A stretch of DNA of 64,000 nucleotides from Sphingopyxis sp. Root154 (GTDB taxonomy: Bacteria; Pseudomonadota; Alphaproteobacteria; Sphingomonadales; Sphingomonadaceae). The position numbers were made by a program, and so were the translations under genes. Below, piece by piece: positions 52,797 through 60,733 of the stretch; position 1 is the first letter of the stretch, and each line of letters begins with the position of its first letter. The stretch covers positions 591,973 through 655,972 of the forward strand of contig NZ_LMGI01000002.1 of NCBI RefSeq assembly GCF_001427105.1, given 5' to 3'. Under the pieces are notes generated by a model, which was not told the origin of the DNA, searched no databases, and saw nothing but the letters and a program-made list of their open reading frames with translations.

Positions 52797-55409
52797 TCAC
52801 CCCGCCGCCTGCGCGACCGCGCGTTCGAGCTCCATCTGCCCGAAGGGCTTGCCGAGGCGCTGTAGTCCCTGCGCCACGTCGGCAGGGGTCTCGCCATAAC
52901 CGGTGGCGAGAATGACCGGGAGCGCAGGACGCTCGGCGCGCGCGGCGGCGATCAATTCGCTGCCCGTCATGCCGGGCATCGCCTGGTCGGTGATCAGGAT
53001 CGCGATATCGGGATGCGCGCGAAGCAGCTCGAGCGCTTCGTCGCCCGATCCCGCTTCGACCACCTGGTGGCCGAGATCCTCGAGCAGCGCGGCGGTGTTC
53101 ATGAGGATGATCGCATCGTCGTCGACGACGAGGATACGTCGGCTCGCGGTCTGCGCCGCTTCGGCAGGCTGGGCGTCAGGCAACGCAGTGCCGGTTTTCT
53201 CGTCGCTCAATGGCAGCCAGATATGCGCGCTCGTACCGCGTCCGACCTCGCTCTCCATCTGCAGCGCGCCGCCGATCTGCTGCGCGAAACCATGGACCAT
53301 CGACAGGCCGAGACCGGTGCCCTTGCCGATGCCCTTCGTGGTGAAAAAAGGATCGGCGGCGCGCGCGAGCGTAGCGGCGTCCATGCCCGCGCCATTGTCG
53401 GCCACCGACAGCCGGACATAACGACCCGGCGCGAGATCCGCGACCGCGCCGCGCCGGACATCCTGCTCGACCGCGCCGATTGCGATCGCACCGCCGCCCG
53501 GCATCGCGTCACGGGCGTTGACCGCGAGGTTCAGAAGCGCCATTTCGAGCTGGTTGACGTCGGCAGCGACCGCCGCGAGCCCGGCGGGAAAGCTCGTCTC
53601 GATGATGAATGCGGGCCCGAGCGCACGCTGCAGCAATTCCATCATGCCGCCAACGAGCTGCGGCAACACGACCGCCTCGGTCGAGAGTTCCTGGCGCCGC
53701 GCAAAAGCGAGCATGCGCTGGGTGAGCGCGGCGCCGCGATCTGTTGCCAGGAGGCAATTGTCGAGAAGCTTCGCCGCCTGGGGTTCGAGATCGGACCGTT
53801 TGCGTAGCAGTTCGAGGCCGCTTCGGATCGCCATCAGGAGATTGTTGAAGTCATGCGCGATCCCGCCGGTGAGTTGACCGATTGCCTCGAGCTTCTGCGA
53901 CTGAAACAGCGCCTCGCGCGCCAGCTCGAGCTCGTGCTGGGCCTCTTCGCGCTCGGAGATGTCGCGGGTGATCTTGGCAAAGCCGATCAGCGTGCCGTCG
54001 TCGTCGTGGATCGCATCGATCACGACGCTCGCGCGAAAGCGCGTTCCATCCTTGCGGATCCGCCAGCCCTCGGCGGCAAAGCGGCCTTCGCGCCGAGCCG
54101 TGTCCAGGGCTCGCTCCGGTTCCTGCGCCGCGCGGTCGGTCTCCTGGTAGAAGGAAGAGAAATGGCGTCCGATGATTTCATCGGGGCGATAGCCCTTGAT
54201 CCGCTCGGCCCCGGCATTCCAGCTCGAAACATGGCCTTCGCCGTCGAGCATGTAGATGGCATAGTCGGTAACCCCCTGCACGAGCAGGCGGAACTGGGTC
54301 TGGCTGCGCTCAAGCGCCGCGGTACGGTCGGCAACGCGCATCTCGAGCGTTTCGTTAAGATCGCGCAGCCGTTCGGCGGTCTTGCGCAGTTCCTCCTCGG
54401 TGCCGACGCGCTCGATATGCGCCCAGCTCCGGTCGGTCACATCGCGGATGAGCGCGAGCTCATTGTCGCTCCAGACATGCGGGTCGCGGTGATGGATCGC
54501 CATCAGGGCGGTGAGCCGCCCTTCTTTCACCAAAGGCATGCAGATCGTCGCCGCGATGCCGATATCGCGAAAGGTCGCCGCCGCAGCAGCGGGCAGTTCG
54601 GTGCTATTGTTGTGAACAACGAGCGGCTCGCCCGCATTCAGGTTCCGCACAGCGAGGTCGCCGAAGTCCGAGAGTCGATAATGGCCGACGATCGAGGCCG
54701 AGCCTTCGGCCGCCCAGTCGCCGCGGATCGAAAAGCCATCGCCATCCTCGTCCATATCGGCATAGGCGCAGATCGAGACACCCAGTTCCTCGCCGACCAT
54801 CCGGGTGGTCGTCGCCAATATTTCGTCAGCATCCGTAATCGTCATCGTCTGGCGCCCGAGGGCATCGAGGAAACGCAGCCGCGCCTCGCTTTCGCGCAGC
54901 GCCACGGCCGCCTTGATTGCTTCGCTGGTCTCGACGACGATCGCGAGCACGCCCGCCGGTGTGCCGTCGTCACCGAAAACCGGGGAGTAGTCGAGATTCA
55001 TCCAGACGTCCTCGAGCCCGCCGGTACGGTCGAGCTGGAGCAGATGATCCTTGTAGGCAAGCGTGCCGCCGGCGAGGCCGACTTTCATGACATTGTCGTT
55101 AAAATCGGCGACCTCGGGCCAGGCCTTGCGAACGGGCAAACCGAGGATGCGCGGATGATTTTCGCCGGCGAAAACCGAATAGCCGTCGTTGTAGATCATC
55201 GTGCCGGGTTTGCCCCAGAGCATGACCATTGGCACCGGCGAATGGATGAGGAAGGCAACGATGGCTTTCAGGCTCGGGGACCAGCCGCTGATTGGCCCGA
55301 GCACGGTCTCCGACCAGTCATAGGCGGCAATCAACCGGCCCATTTCTCCGTCGTGGCGGAGAAAGTCGCGGTCGCCATCGCCGTTTCCTTTTCTCCAGAC
55401 GCTCCACAT
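52797..55409 (-). CDS. hybrid sensor histidine kinase with PAS, GAF, PAS and receiver domains
   Basis: An 870-residue cytosolic kinase. Order: PAS-like (about 40-165), GAF (about 190-345), coiled coil (355-385), PAS (390-510), HisKA (GGIAHDFNNLLMAI, phosphorylated His), HATPase (NLAVNARDAMPGGG, FFTTKGIGKGTGLGLSMV), receiver (VVDDDAIILMN, LITDQAMPGMTG, KPFGQMEL). No membrane segment and no output domain, so it must pass phosphate on. An exact EcfG promoter lies upstream, so it could feed back into the general stress response. No partner regulator is adjacent. Confidence 0.92.
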   Translation of the reverse strand: MWSVWRKGNGDGDRDFLRHDGEMGRLIAAYDWSETVLGPISGWSPSLKAIVAFLIHSPVPMVMLWGKPGTMIYNDGYSVFAGENHPRILGLPVRKAWPEVADFNDNVMKVGLAGGTLAYKDHLLQLDRTGGLEDVWMNLDYSPVFGDDGTPAGVLAIVVETSEAIKAAVALRESEARLRFLDALGRQTMTITDADEILATTTRMVGEELGVSICAYADMDEDGDGFSIRGDWAAEGSASIVGHYRLSDFGDLAVRNLNAGEPLVVHNNSTELPAAAAATFRDIGIAATICMPLVKEGRLTALMAIHHRDPHVWSDNELALIRDVTDRSWAHIERVGTEEELRKTAERLRDLNETLEMRVADRTAALERSQTQFRLLVQGVTDYAIYMLDGEGHVSSWNAGAERIKGYRPDEIIGRHFSSFYQETDRAAQEPERALDTARREGRFAAEGWRIRKDGTRFRASVVIDAIHDDDGTLIGFAKITRDISEREEAQHELELAREALFQSQKLEAIGQLTGGIAHDFNNLLMAIRSGLELLRKRSDLEPQAAKLLDNCLLATDRGAALTQRMLAFARRQELSTEAVVLPQLVGGMMELLQRALGPAFIIETSFPAGLAAVAADVNQLEMALLNLAVNARDAMPGGGAIAIGAVEQDVRRGAVADLAPGRYVRLSVADNGAGMDAATLARAADPFFTTKGIGKGTGLGLSMVHGFAQQIGGALQMESEVGRGTSAHIWLPLSDEKTGTALPDAQPAEAAQTASRRILVVDDDAIILMNTAALLEDLGHQVVEAGSGDEALELLRAHPDIAILITDQAMPGMTGSELIAAARAERPALPVILATGYGETPADVAQGLQRLGKPFGQMELERAVAQAAG

Positions 55410-55441
55410 GCTTTTGTCCCCTGCTTTTTTTCGCCTGTCCT

Positions 55442-55467
55442 AACGGACGGTCCCGCGGGACAGTTCC
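55442..55467 (-). promoter_or_regulatory. EcfG-type promoter of the histidine kinase operon (exact, N17)
   Basis: GGAAC-N17-CGTT reading leftward, -10 element 32 bases upstream of the ATG at 55409. The spacer contains a small GGACGGTCCCGCGGGAC dyad. Confidence 0.65.
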
Positions 55468-55477
55468 GGCCAGCGCT

Positions 55478-55750
55478 TCAGCTTTCGGAAATCGTCTCGT
55501 CCTCGATCGCGGCGCGGATCATCCGGTCCCAGACGGCCGCATCGCCGACGGCAAGCATGCGACCGCTCGGCTCGCGCAGTGTCCGCAGCACCGCGAGCGC
55601 CGCATCGGCATGGTCGGGCCACAGCGCATCGACCGCTTCTGCTGCCGATGCCATGTCGCCCTCGCCATTTTTGCTCAGCGCGTGGGCCGCGAGCGTGCGG
55701 GCGACGCGCTCGACCGGTGCAGTCGCGGCGCGGTCGAAGTCGCCTGCCAT
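55478..55750 (-). CDS. small protein of unknown function in a stress operon
   Basis: The 90 residues are helical and acidic (VERVARTLAAHALSKNG, WPDHADAALAVLRTLREPS, VWDRMIRAAIEDE) with no membrane segment. Its ATG at 55750 shares one base with the stop of the DUF3606 gene (TGATG), so they are translated together. I do not recognise the family; the W-D-R-M-I-R-A-A ending resembles several small stress proteins of sphingomonads. Confidence 0.72.
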   Translation of the reverse strand: MAGDFDRAATAPVERVARTLAAHALSKNGEGDMASAAEAVDALWPDHADAALAVLRTLREPSGRMLAVGDAAVWDRMIRAAIEDETISES

Positions 55751-55929
55751 CAGGATTTCTTCAGATAGGCGCGCACAGCATCCGCGGAATGGCCGACGGC
55801 GTCGACTGCTTCGCGCAGTTCTGCTTCGCTCACGCCGAGGCCCTGCGTCCAGTCGCGCACTTCATAGTCTTCGCCGAGGCTGATCCTGTCGCGGTCGGGC
55901 GATCCCACATGCGTCTTGTCGTCGGCCAT
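55750..55929 (-). CDS. DUF3606 domain protein (59 residues)
   Basis: A 59-residue protein starting MADDKTHVGSPDRDRISL and continuing EDYEVRDWTQGLGVSEAELREAVDA, then SADAVRAYL, which is a clear DUF3606 (PDRxRINxxExYEVRYW pattern). DUF3606 genes are repeatedly found in alphaproteobacterial general-stress regulons; function unknown. The ATG at 55929 follows GAAGGAGTGG. An exact GCAAC-N16-CGTT lies 27 bases upstream. Confidence 0.88.
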   Translation of the reverse strand: MADDKTHVGSPDRDRISLGEDYEVRDWTQGLGVSEAELREAVDAVGHSADAVRAYLKKS

Positions 55930-55956
55930 GATCCACTCCTTCGTTTATCCTCGGTC

Positions 55957-55981
55957 AACGCCTGCGCGCCGCGCGGGTTGC
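55957..55981 (-). promoter_or_regulatory. EcfG-type promoter of the DUF3606 gene pair (exact)
   Basis: GCAAC-N16-CGTT reading leftward, -10 element 27 bases upstream of the ATG at 55929. Confidence 0.65.
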
Positions 55982-56178
55982 AGCAACGCAGCTTGCCCCG
56001 GCCGGGGAACGAAGGCGGCCTCGTCGAGTAGAGACTCCATGATCCGCTCCCCCGCCTCCTGCCGCAACAAGCGAACCCTCCGGAGCGAACGCGGCGATAC
56101 CGGAACTCTGTTCTACCGCGCTCAACCGCAAGCGTCGGCCGGCTGGGGCGGCGCCGCCGACCGGGAGCTCCCGGCCCT

Positions 56179-56985
56179 GTGAAGATCGCGACCTACAATG
56201 TGAACGGGATCAGCGGCCGACTGCCCGTGCTGCTCCGCTGGCTCGCGCTTGCCGAGCCCGACATCGTCGTGCTGCAGGAACTCAAGGCGCCGCAGGAAGC
56301 ATTCCCGAAGGCCGCGATCGAGGCAGCGGGCTATCAGGCGATCTGGCACGGCCAGAGCCGGTGGAACGGCGTCGCGCTCCTGAGCCGCGTCGGCGAGATC
56401 CACGAGACGCGCCGCGGTTTGCCCGGGGATCCCAAGGATGAGCAGAGCCGATATGTCGAGGCAGCGGTCGGCGGCATTCTCGTCGCCGGCCTGTATCTCC
56501 CCAACGGCAACCCCTGCCCTGGCCCCAAGTTCGATTACAAGCTCGACTGGATGGAGCGACTTCATGCGCACCTCCGCTCGCTCGTCAACCTCAAGGCGCC
56601 CGTCGTCGTCGCGGGCGACTTCAATGTCATCCCGACCGAAGTCGACGTCTACAAGCCCGAGCGCTGGAAGGACGACGCGCTCTTCGCGACCGAAGCAAAG
56701 GCCGCCTACCGGCGCCTCCTTGACCAGGGGTGGGTCGACGCGATCCGCCATCTCCACCCCAAGGAGACCATTTATACCTTCTGGCACTACTGGCGCCAAA
56801 GCTTCGAACGCAACGCGGGCATCCGCATCGACCATCTGCTGCTCAATAAGCCCGCGACGAAACGCCTTGCGGCTGCCGAAGTCGACCTTCGCCCGCGCGG
56901 CTGGGAAAAAACGAGCGATCACACCCCGGTATGGGTCGAACTCGGCGACGCCCCGGGCCGAAAAACCAAAAAGAAGATATCATGA
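56179..56985 (+). CDS. xth: exodeoxyribonuclease III family AP endonuclease
   Basis: A 268-residue DNA repair nuclease that cuts at abasic sites. The fold motifs are all present: TYNVNGISGRLP, LQELKAP (metal Glu), VAGLYLPNGNP, VVAGDFNVIP, RIDHLLLN and TSDHTPVWVEL (catalytic Asp-His). The start is a GTG at 56179 with GGGAG upstream; no other start keeps the first strand KIATYNVNG. It overlaps the next (cupin) gene by four bases. Oxidative DNA damage is the obvious context. Confidence 0.92.
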   Translation: MKIATYNVNGISGRLPVLLRWLALAEPDIVVLQELKAPQEAFPKAAIEAAGYQAIWHGQSRWNGVALLSRVGEIHETRRGLPGDPKDEQSRYVEAAVGGILVAGLYLPNGNPCPGPKFDYKLDWMERLHAHLRSLVNLKAPVVVAGDFNVIPTEVDVYKPERWKDDALFATEAKAAYRRLLDQGWVDAIRHLHPKETIYTFWHYWRQSFERNAGIRIDHLLLNKPATKRLAAAEVDLRPRGWEKTSDHTPVWVELGDAPGRKTKKKIS

Positions 56986-57485
56986 CCCAAGCCGAAGCCT
57001 TCATCCTCCACCAGCAGGGCTGGGTTCCGAACAACGAGCGGCTCCCCGTCCTCCTCTACCGCGGCGCGGTCAGAGCCGAAGGCAGGAAAGCTGCCGAAGC
57101 CTTTGAACAGCGCTTCGCTGACCATGGCTGGCGGCCGCAGTGGCGCGATACGATATTCGACTATCATCATTATCACTCGACGACGCACGAAGCGCTCGGC
57201 GTCTTTGCCGGCTTTGCCACGCTCCAGCTCGGCGGCCCCGGCGGCAAAAGCATCGACGTGCAGGCCGGCGACGCGCTCTTGCTCCCGGTCGGGACCGGGC
57301 ACCGCCGCGTCGCGGGCAGCGAAGATTTCCAGGTTGTGGGCGCCTATCCCGATGGGATGAACTGGGATATTTGCACCGAGGCACCCTCGGCCCAAACCCG
57401 CGCCCGAATGACAGCGCTACCCCTGCCTCATCGCGATCCCGTCACCGGCCTTCCCGATCCCTTCGAAGCCGGCGGCGACGCCTGA
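56982..57485 (+). CDS. cupin-fold protein (YjlB-like)
   Basis: A 167-residue single-domain cupin. It shows FDYHHYHSTTHEALGVF, which carries the metal-binding His-x-His and Glu, VQAGDALLLPVGTGHRRV with the third His, and VVGAYPDGMNWD. The YjlB group binds a divalent metal; its reaction is unknown. The ATG overlaps the xth stop (ATGA). Its last 69 bases overlap the facing small gene at 57417-57701. Confidence 0.85.
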   Translation: MTQAEAFILHQQGWVPNNERLPVLLYRGAVRAEGRKAAEAFEQRFADHGWRPQWRDTIFDYHHYHSTTHEALGVFAGFATLQLGGPGGKSIDVQAGDALLLPVGTGHRRVAGSEDFQVVGAYPDGMNWDICTEAPSAQTRARMTALPLPHRDPVTGLPDPFEAGGDA

Positions 57486-57701
57486 CGCAATGCCGACCGG
57501 CGCGGGCGGCACCGTCCAGAGGTGCGGCGTACTCGCTCCCATTTTCGCGAGCATGCGGTCGCCATCCCAAAGCTCGACGTCCGCGCCGCGGGCGTGCCCC
57601 TCGGCAAGATGGAGCGCGTGGTCGCTATCGGCGGCGTCAAGCGCGACACGCCGGGTGCCGGCACCTCCGGCAGGCCTGATTACCAGATAGAAGCGGTGCA
57701 T
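57417..57701 (-). CDS. small hypothetical protein
   Basis: The 94 residues begin MHRFYLVIRPAGG and continue with LDAADSDHALHLAEGHARG, then ADVELWDGDRMLAKM, which resembles a family of small sphingomonad proteins ending in a LWDGxRxVA motif. GGAG lies six bases before the ATG at 57701. The last 22 residues overlap the end of the convergent cupin gene, so the true stop region is under little constraint. Function unknown. Confidence 0.6.
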   Translation of the reverse strand: MHRFYLVIRPAGGAGTRRVALDAADSDHALHLAEGHARGADVELWDGDRMLAKMGASTPHLWTVPPAPVGIASGVAAGFEGIGKAGDGIAMRQG

Positions 57702-57772
57702 GGCATGCTCCACCCTCGTTGCGACCAGCCACCGGGGCGCGATAAGACTCGCGCATCCTTCGGCAGCCAGGT

Positions 57773-57851
57773 GATTTTATGCAAAAACGGGCCGTCGCTC
57801 AAGGCTCGACCCGGCACAGAAAGACGGCCCGCGGCATGTCCGCATAAAATC
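57773..57851. repeat. nested inverted repeat
   Basis: Outer arms GATTTTATGC (57773-57782) and GCATAAAATC (57842-57851) enclose inner arms CGGGCCGTC (57788-57796) and GACGGCCCG (57823-57831). All arms are perfect. Confidence 0.8.
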
Positions 57852-57881
57852 GAGGAAAATTCATACCGGATGCGCGGCGCG

Positions 57882-57907
57882 GGAACCAAAGCCGGAGCCC
57901 GCGTGTT
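57882..57907 (+). promoter_or_regulatory. EcfG-like element (one mismatch)
   Basis: GGAAC-N17-TGTT with no gene for 380 bases downstream; it would drive a transcript through the hairpin at 57973. Confidence 0.3.
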
Positions 57908-57972
57908 TCATTAACCTCTCCATATGAAAATATGGTCAGAATTTAAGTCCTGTCTTCGGACGGACTTTAGGA

Positions 57973-58002
57973 AAGCCCCGCCGCAGAAATGCGACGGGGC
58001 TT
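57973..58002. terminator. terminator-like hairpin
   Basis: AAGCCCCGcCGCA, a GAAA loop, then TGCGaCGGGGCTT: a long stem with one mismatch. A short T-rich stretch follows on both strands (ACCCGTTT or TTTCCT). Confidence 0.55.
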
Positions 58003-58208
58003 ACCCGTTTCAATCGCTGACGATTTGACTGCCGGTGCGCCGGACCGGAGATCGTCACTCCTGGCGGCCGAGGCAGATAGCCGCGTCCGCCCCCGCGTCT
58101 GCCTGCTACGGGCGGCGTCTGCCGCGGCCGGAATACGCCCGAAGGCCGCGGCATTCATCGAATTCGGTCATCGACGACACCGACAAGCAAAGAGCATGCG
58201 CGCGGCGC

Positions 58209-58234
58209 GGAACCAACCGCCGCCGTCGGTCGAT
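58209..58234 (+). promoter_or_regulatory. EcfG-like promoter of the 78-residue gene (one mismatch)
   Basis: GGAAC-N17-CGAT, 54 bases before the ATG at 58289. Confidence 0.35.
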
Positions 58235-58288
58235 TTAGGAATCGGAAATTCTCTGCGAACGGGGCTTGATCGTTAATGGAGATGGCAG

Positions 58289-58525
58289 ATGTCATCCTGT
58301 TCGGAGCATATGATTTGGGCCGCAGCCACCGACGTAAGGCAGCGCTACGCCGACCGGGCCGAGAGCGTCGTCGAACAGCAAATTAGCTGGTCTCGCGAGC
58401 GCTCCGCACAAGGCGAAATCGACTATTGGAGCGCTGTGCTTGATCGCCTCGCCCGGATGCGCGCACCGCGCTCCAACGAGCCGGGCGCGCCCGCGGCAGA
58501 TATCCCGGGGCCGCAGCCCGGCTAA
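58289..58525 (+). CDS. small hypothetical protein (W-x-A-A type)
   Basis: A 78-residue helical protein: IWAAATDVRQRYADRAESVVEQQ, then ERSAQGEIDYWSAVLDRLARM and a Pro-rich tail. The spacing of an N-terminal W/A-rich helix, a long RxADxA helix, GE/GD and WxxVxxxI resembles the DUF6961-like small proteins of sphingomonads (an inference from memory). A GGAGATGG ribosome site precedes the ATG. Confidence 0.6.
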   Translation: MSSCSEHMIWAAATDVRQRYADRAESVVEQQISWSRERSAQGEIDYWSAVLDRLARMRAPRSNEPGAPAADIPGPQPG

Positions 58526-58560
58526 GCGATCGTTGTTGGGCCCCGGCGCTCAACGAACGG

Positions 58561-59319
58561 TCAAAGCCGGGCTGGTCTTTGGCATGCGACGATCGCTGCG
58601 ATGACCGCAAGCGTTTCCTGCGGGTCGCGAACGCGCACCGTGTCGAGCCCGAGTTCCAGAGCCGGATAATCATTGCCGCCGGGAAAGATGGCGTCGCCGA
58701 TGAATAGCATGTCATCCAGCGCGATACCGCTCGCATCGCGAAGCTTCGCGAGGCCATAACCCTTGTCGACACCCTCGCGCGTGATATCGATAGAGGTCGC
58801 TCCGCCCATGTTGATCGAGAGCCCCGGCAGGCGCCTGCGCAGGTCGGCCTGGATGATCTTGCGCTTCGCAAAATCGGGATCCCAGATCTCCTTGGCATGG
58901 ATCGGCGCCTGCTGGCCGAGCGCCGAAAAGGTTATCTGGCTGCCGCGATCCTCGATGCGCTCGCCCCACACGTCCTCGGGCACGAACCCCGTCGCGGCGA
59001 GTGCCGCATCGAACGCTTCGAGGATGTCGCGCTTTTGCCCGTCCTCGAAGAGTTCGGCATAGACGGGCTGCCAGCCATTCACGCTGTGCGTATAGAGTTT
59101 TGTTCCCGTCGTCGGCATCAGCCACAGGCGCGCGCGGTCGGCGCGCGGGGGGAGCCGGCTCGCCACCTGCTTGTCGAACTGCGGCCAGTCGCCGCCAGAG
59201 ATCACCGCGACGTCGGCGACGCCAAGCAGATCGGCCAGCGTCTCGCCCATCTCGGGCTCGAGCGGCTGCTTGCTCTCGGCAAGGGTTCCATCGAGATCGA
59301 AGGCGACGAGTTGCTTCAT
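58561..59319 (-). CDS. HAD-IIB hydrolase, phosphomannomutase-like
   Basis: A 252-residue HAD protein with the nucleophile motif FDLDGTLAESK, motif II ISGG, a Lys in AKRKIIQADLRRR, and motif IV GDAIFPGGNDYP, plus the TGTKLY and SINMGGATSIDITREGVDKGYGL segments. This is the eukaryotic-type phosphomannomutase/sucrose-phosphatase fold. It would supply mannose-1-phosphate from mannose-6-phosphate, the step otherwise missing between ManA and ManC here. Phosphatase activity on a sugar phosphate is the alternative. The ATG at 59319 lies after AGGAG. Confidence 0.8.
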   Translation of the reverse strand: MKQLVAFDLDGTLAESKQPLEPEMGETLADLLGVADVAVISGGDWPQFDKQVASRLPPRADRARLWLMPTTGTKLYTHSVNGWQPVYAELFEDGQKRDILEAFDAALAATGFVPEDVWGERIEDRGSQITFSALGQQAPIHAKEIWDPDFAKRKIIQADLRRRLPGLSINMGGATSIDITREGVDKGYGLAKLRDASGIALDDMLFIGDAIFPGGNDYPALELGLDTVRVRDPQETLAVIAAIVACQRPARL

Positions 59320-59381
59320 GGCGGAAAATGCTCCTGATGGGGGGATCATCATCCCTGGCGGTCGCCAAGGACACCAAAGCA

Positions 59382-59406
59382 ATCGATCGGCACTGCCGAT
59401 AGTTCC
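59382..59406 (-). promoter_or_regulatory. EcfG-like promoter of the HAD gene (one mismatch)
   Basis: GGAAC-N16-CGAT reading leftward, 63 bases upstream of the ATG at 59319. Confidence 0.35.
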
Positions 59407-59497
59407 ACGCCGCGGTGCTGCGGAACGATGCCGCGCGCCGCGACTTGATAGCGGCATCGGCCAGCGTGCCGCCGCCTCCAACGGGAAGGAACCGACA

Positions 59498-60637
59498 ATG
59501 GGTTTTGCTGTCGACCGTCTCATCTTCGGCCCCGACGATGTCGATCTGTCGCGCTCGCCGCTCGCGGGCCATTTCGATGCCGAGACCTATGTGCTCGGCG
59601 CCTTCAATCCCGGGCTGACGCGGCTCGCGAGCGGCAATCTGCTGATGCTGGTGCGCGTGGCCGAGGCGCTCCGTAGCCCGATATTCGATGGCCATGTCCA
59701 CTGCATACGCTGGGCCGAGGGTCGATATCTCCTCGACGCTTGGCCGCTCGATCTGTGCGACACCTCCGACCCTCGCAAGTTCATGGTCCGCGGCGGCAAG
59801 TGGCGGGTGATGGCGCTGACCTCCCTGTCCTGGCTTCTCCCGGTCGAGCTGTCACCCGACGGCCTCGAGGTGGTTGCGGTCCATTATGATCGCGCGATCG
59901 CGCCCGCGGGCGATTTTCAATGCTACGGCGTCGAGGATGCGCGGATCAGTCGTGTCGGCGATCGCTGGCTGATGACGAGCTGCTCGGTAAGCCCCGAGCG
60001 GCATTCGACGACGCTCTACAGCTCGGATAACGGCCTCGACTGGACTTTCGAGGATATCGTTCTCGACCATCAGAACAAGGACATGCTGATCTTCGAGGGC
60101 CGGATCGACGGCCGGTATTGGGCGCAGACGCGCCCGCTCGGCGATCTCTATTTCGCCTATCCGCCCGGATCGGCGTGGCGGGCGGGCCCCTCGATAAACC
60201 TCGCCACTTCGCCCGACGCGCTTCACTGGAAACCCCATCGCGCGCCGGGCATCCGCCCGCATGCCGATACCGTGGCGACGGCGCGGATCGGCGGCGGGAC
60301 CCCGCCCATCCTCACCGACGATGGCTGGCTGAGCCTTTGGCACGGGGTCGAGCCCAAGGAGATCGTCGGCATCTACCGAACCTATTGGTCGCTTCTAGAC
60401 CGCGACGACCCGGCGTGCGTCGTGCGCACCGAACATGCACCGCTGCTCGAGGCCGACCCCGAACTCACGCGGCCGCTTGAGGACAAGCTCTATGTGCGTG
60501 ATGTCGTGTTCACGACCGGCATCGCCGATGCCGGCGATCATTATGTCGTTGCCTCGGGCGAAGCCGATCTCGCGTGCCGCATCACCCATATTCCCAAAGC
60601 GGCTTTTGGTCTCCGGGGCGCCGCGAGGACAATATGA
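59498..60637 (+). CDS. second GH130 family protein
   Basis: A 379-residue five-bladed propeller related to the product of the gene at 26.8 kb but shorter. It shows the catalytic-face segments GAFNPGLTRLASGNLLMLVRV, YGVEDARISRVGDRWLMTSC, RIGGGTPPILTDDGWLSLWHG, and DVVFTTGIADAGDHYVV. The Glu-Asp-Ala-Arg motif (EDAR) and GTPP loop are GH130 hallmarks for sugar and phosphate binding. GGGAAGGA precedes the ATG. It is upstream of a toroid-type protein gene and divergent from the HAD gene, forming the second half of the mannose module. Confidence 0.88.
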   Translation: MGFAVDRLIFGPDDVDLSRSPLAGHFDAETYVLGAFNPGLTRLASGNLLMLVRVAEALRSPIFDGHVHCIRWAEGRYLLDAWPLDLCDTSDPRKFMVRGGKWRVMALTSLSWLLPVELSPDGLEVVAVHYDRAIAPAGDFQCYGVEDARISRVGDRWLMTSCSVSPERHSTTLYSSDNGLDWTFEDIVLDHQNKDMLIFEGRIDGRYWAQTRPLGDLYFAYPPGSAWRAGPSINLATSPDALHWKPHRAPGIRPHADTVATARIGGGTPPILTDDGWLSLWHGVEPKEIVGIYRTYWSLLDRDDPACVVRTEHAPLLEADPELTRPLEDKLYVRDVVFTTGIADAGDHYVVASGEADLACRITHIPKAAFGLRGAARTI

Positions 60638-60657
60638 TTAACCTCGATCAAGCGCCG

Positions 60658-60682
60658 GGAACATTTGCCTCTGTCGCGCCTT
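60658..60682 (+). promoter_or_regulatory. possible EcfG-like promoter of the 742-residue protein gene
   Basis: GGAAC-N16-CCTT, 51 bases upstream of the ATG at 60734. One base differs from CGTT. Confidence 0.3.
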
Positions 60683-60733
60683 AACAGGGAACAAAATCGG
60701 CAGAAATGAGACGTCCAGCAGGGAACGACCCGC

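Larger units (their letters stand above)
57702..58288. other. long gene-free region with nested inverted repeats and a possible small RNA
   Basis: Nearly 590 bases without a convincing gene. It contains a nested inverted repeat (57773-57851), an EcfG-like promoter (57882-57907), a small palindrome CCATAT-GAAA-ATATGG (57920-57935), a stable hairpin (57973-58002) and another EcfG-like element (58209-58234). A stress-induced small RNA from about 57914 to 58005 is possible. Confidence 0.5.

Noticed and set aside
53853..55883. 676-codon forward frame opposite the histidine kinase
   Set aside because: Shadow of the kinase, which has all kinase and receiver motifs on the minus strand.
59422..59446. 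GGAAC followed by ACTT ahead of the second GH130 gene
   Set aside because: The -10 differs at two positions from CGTT, so I do not call it a stress promoter.
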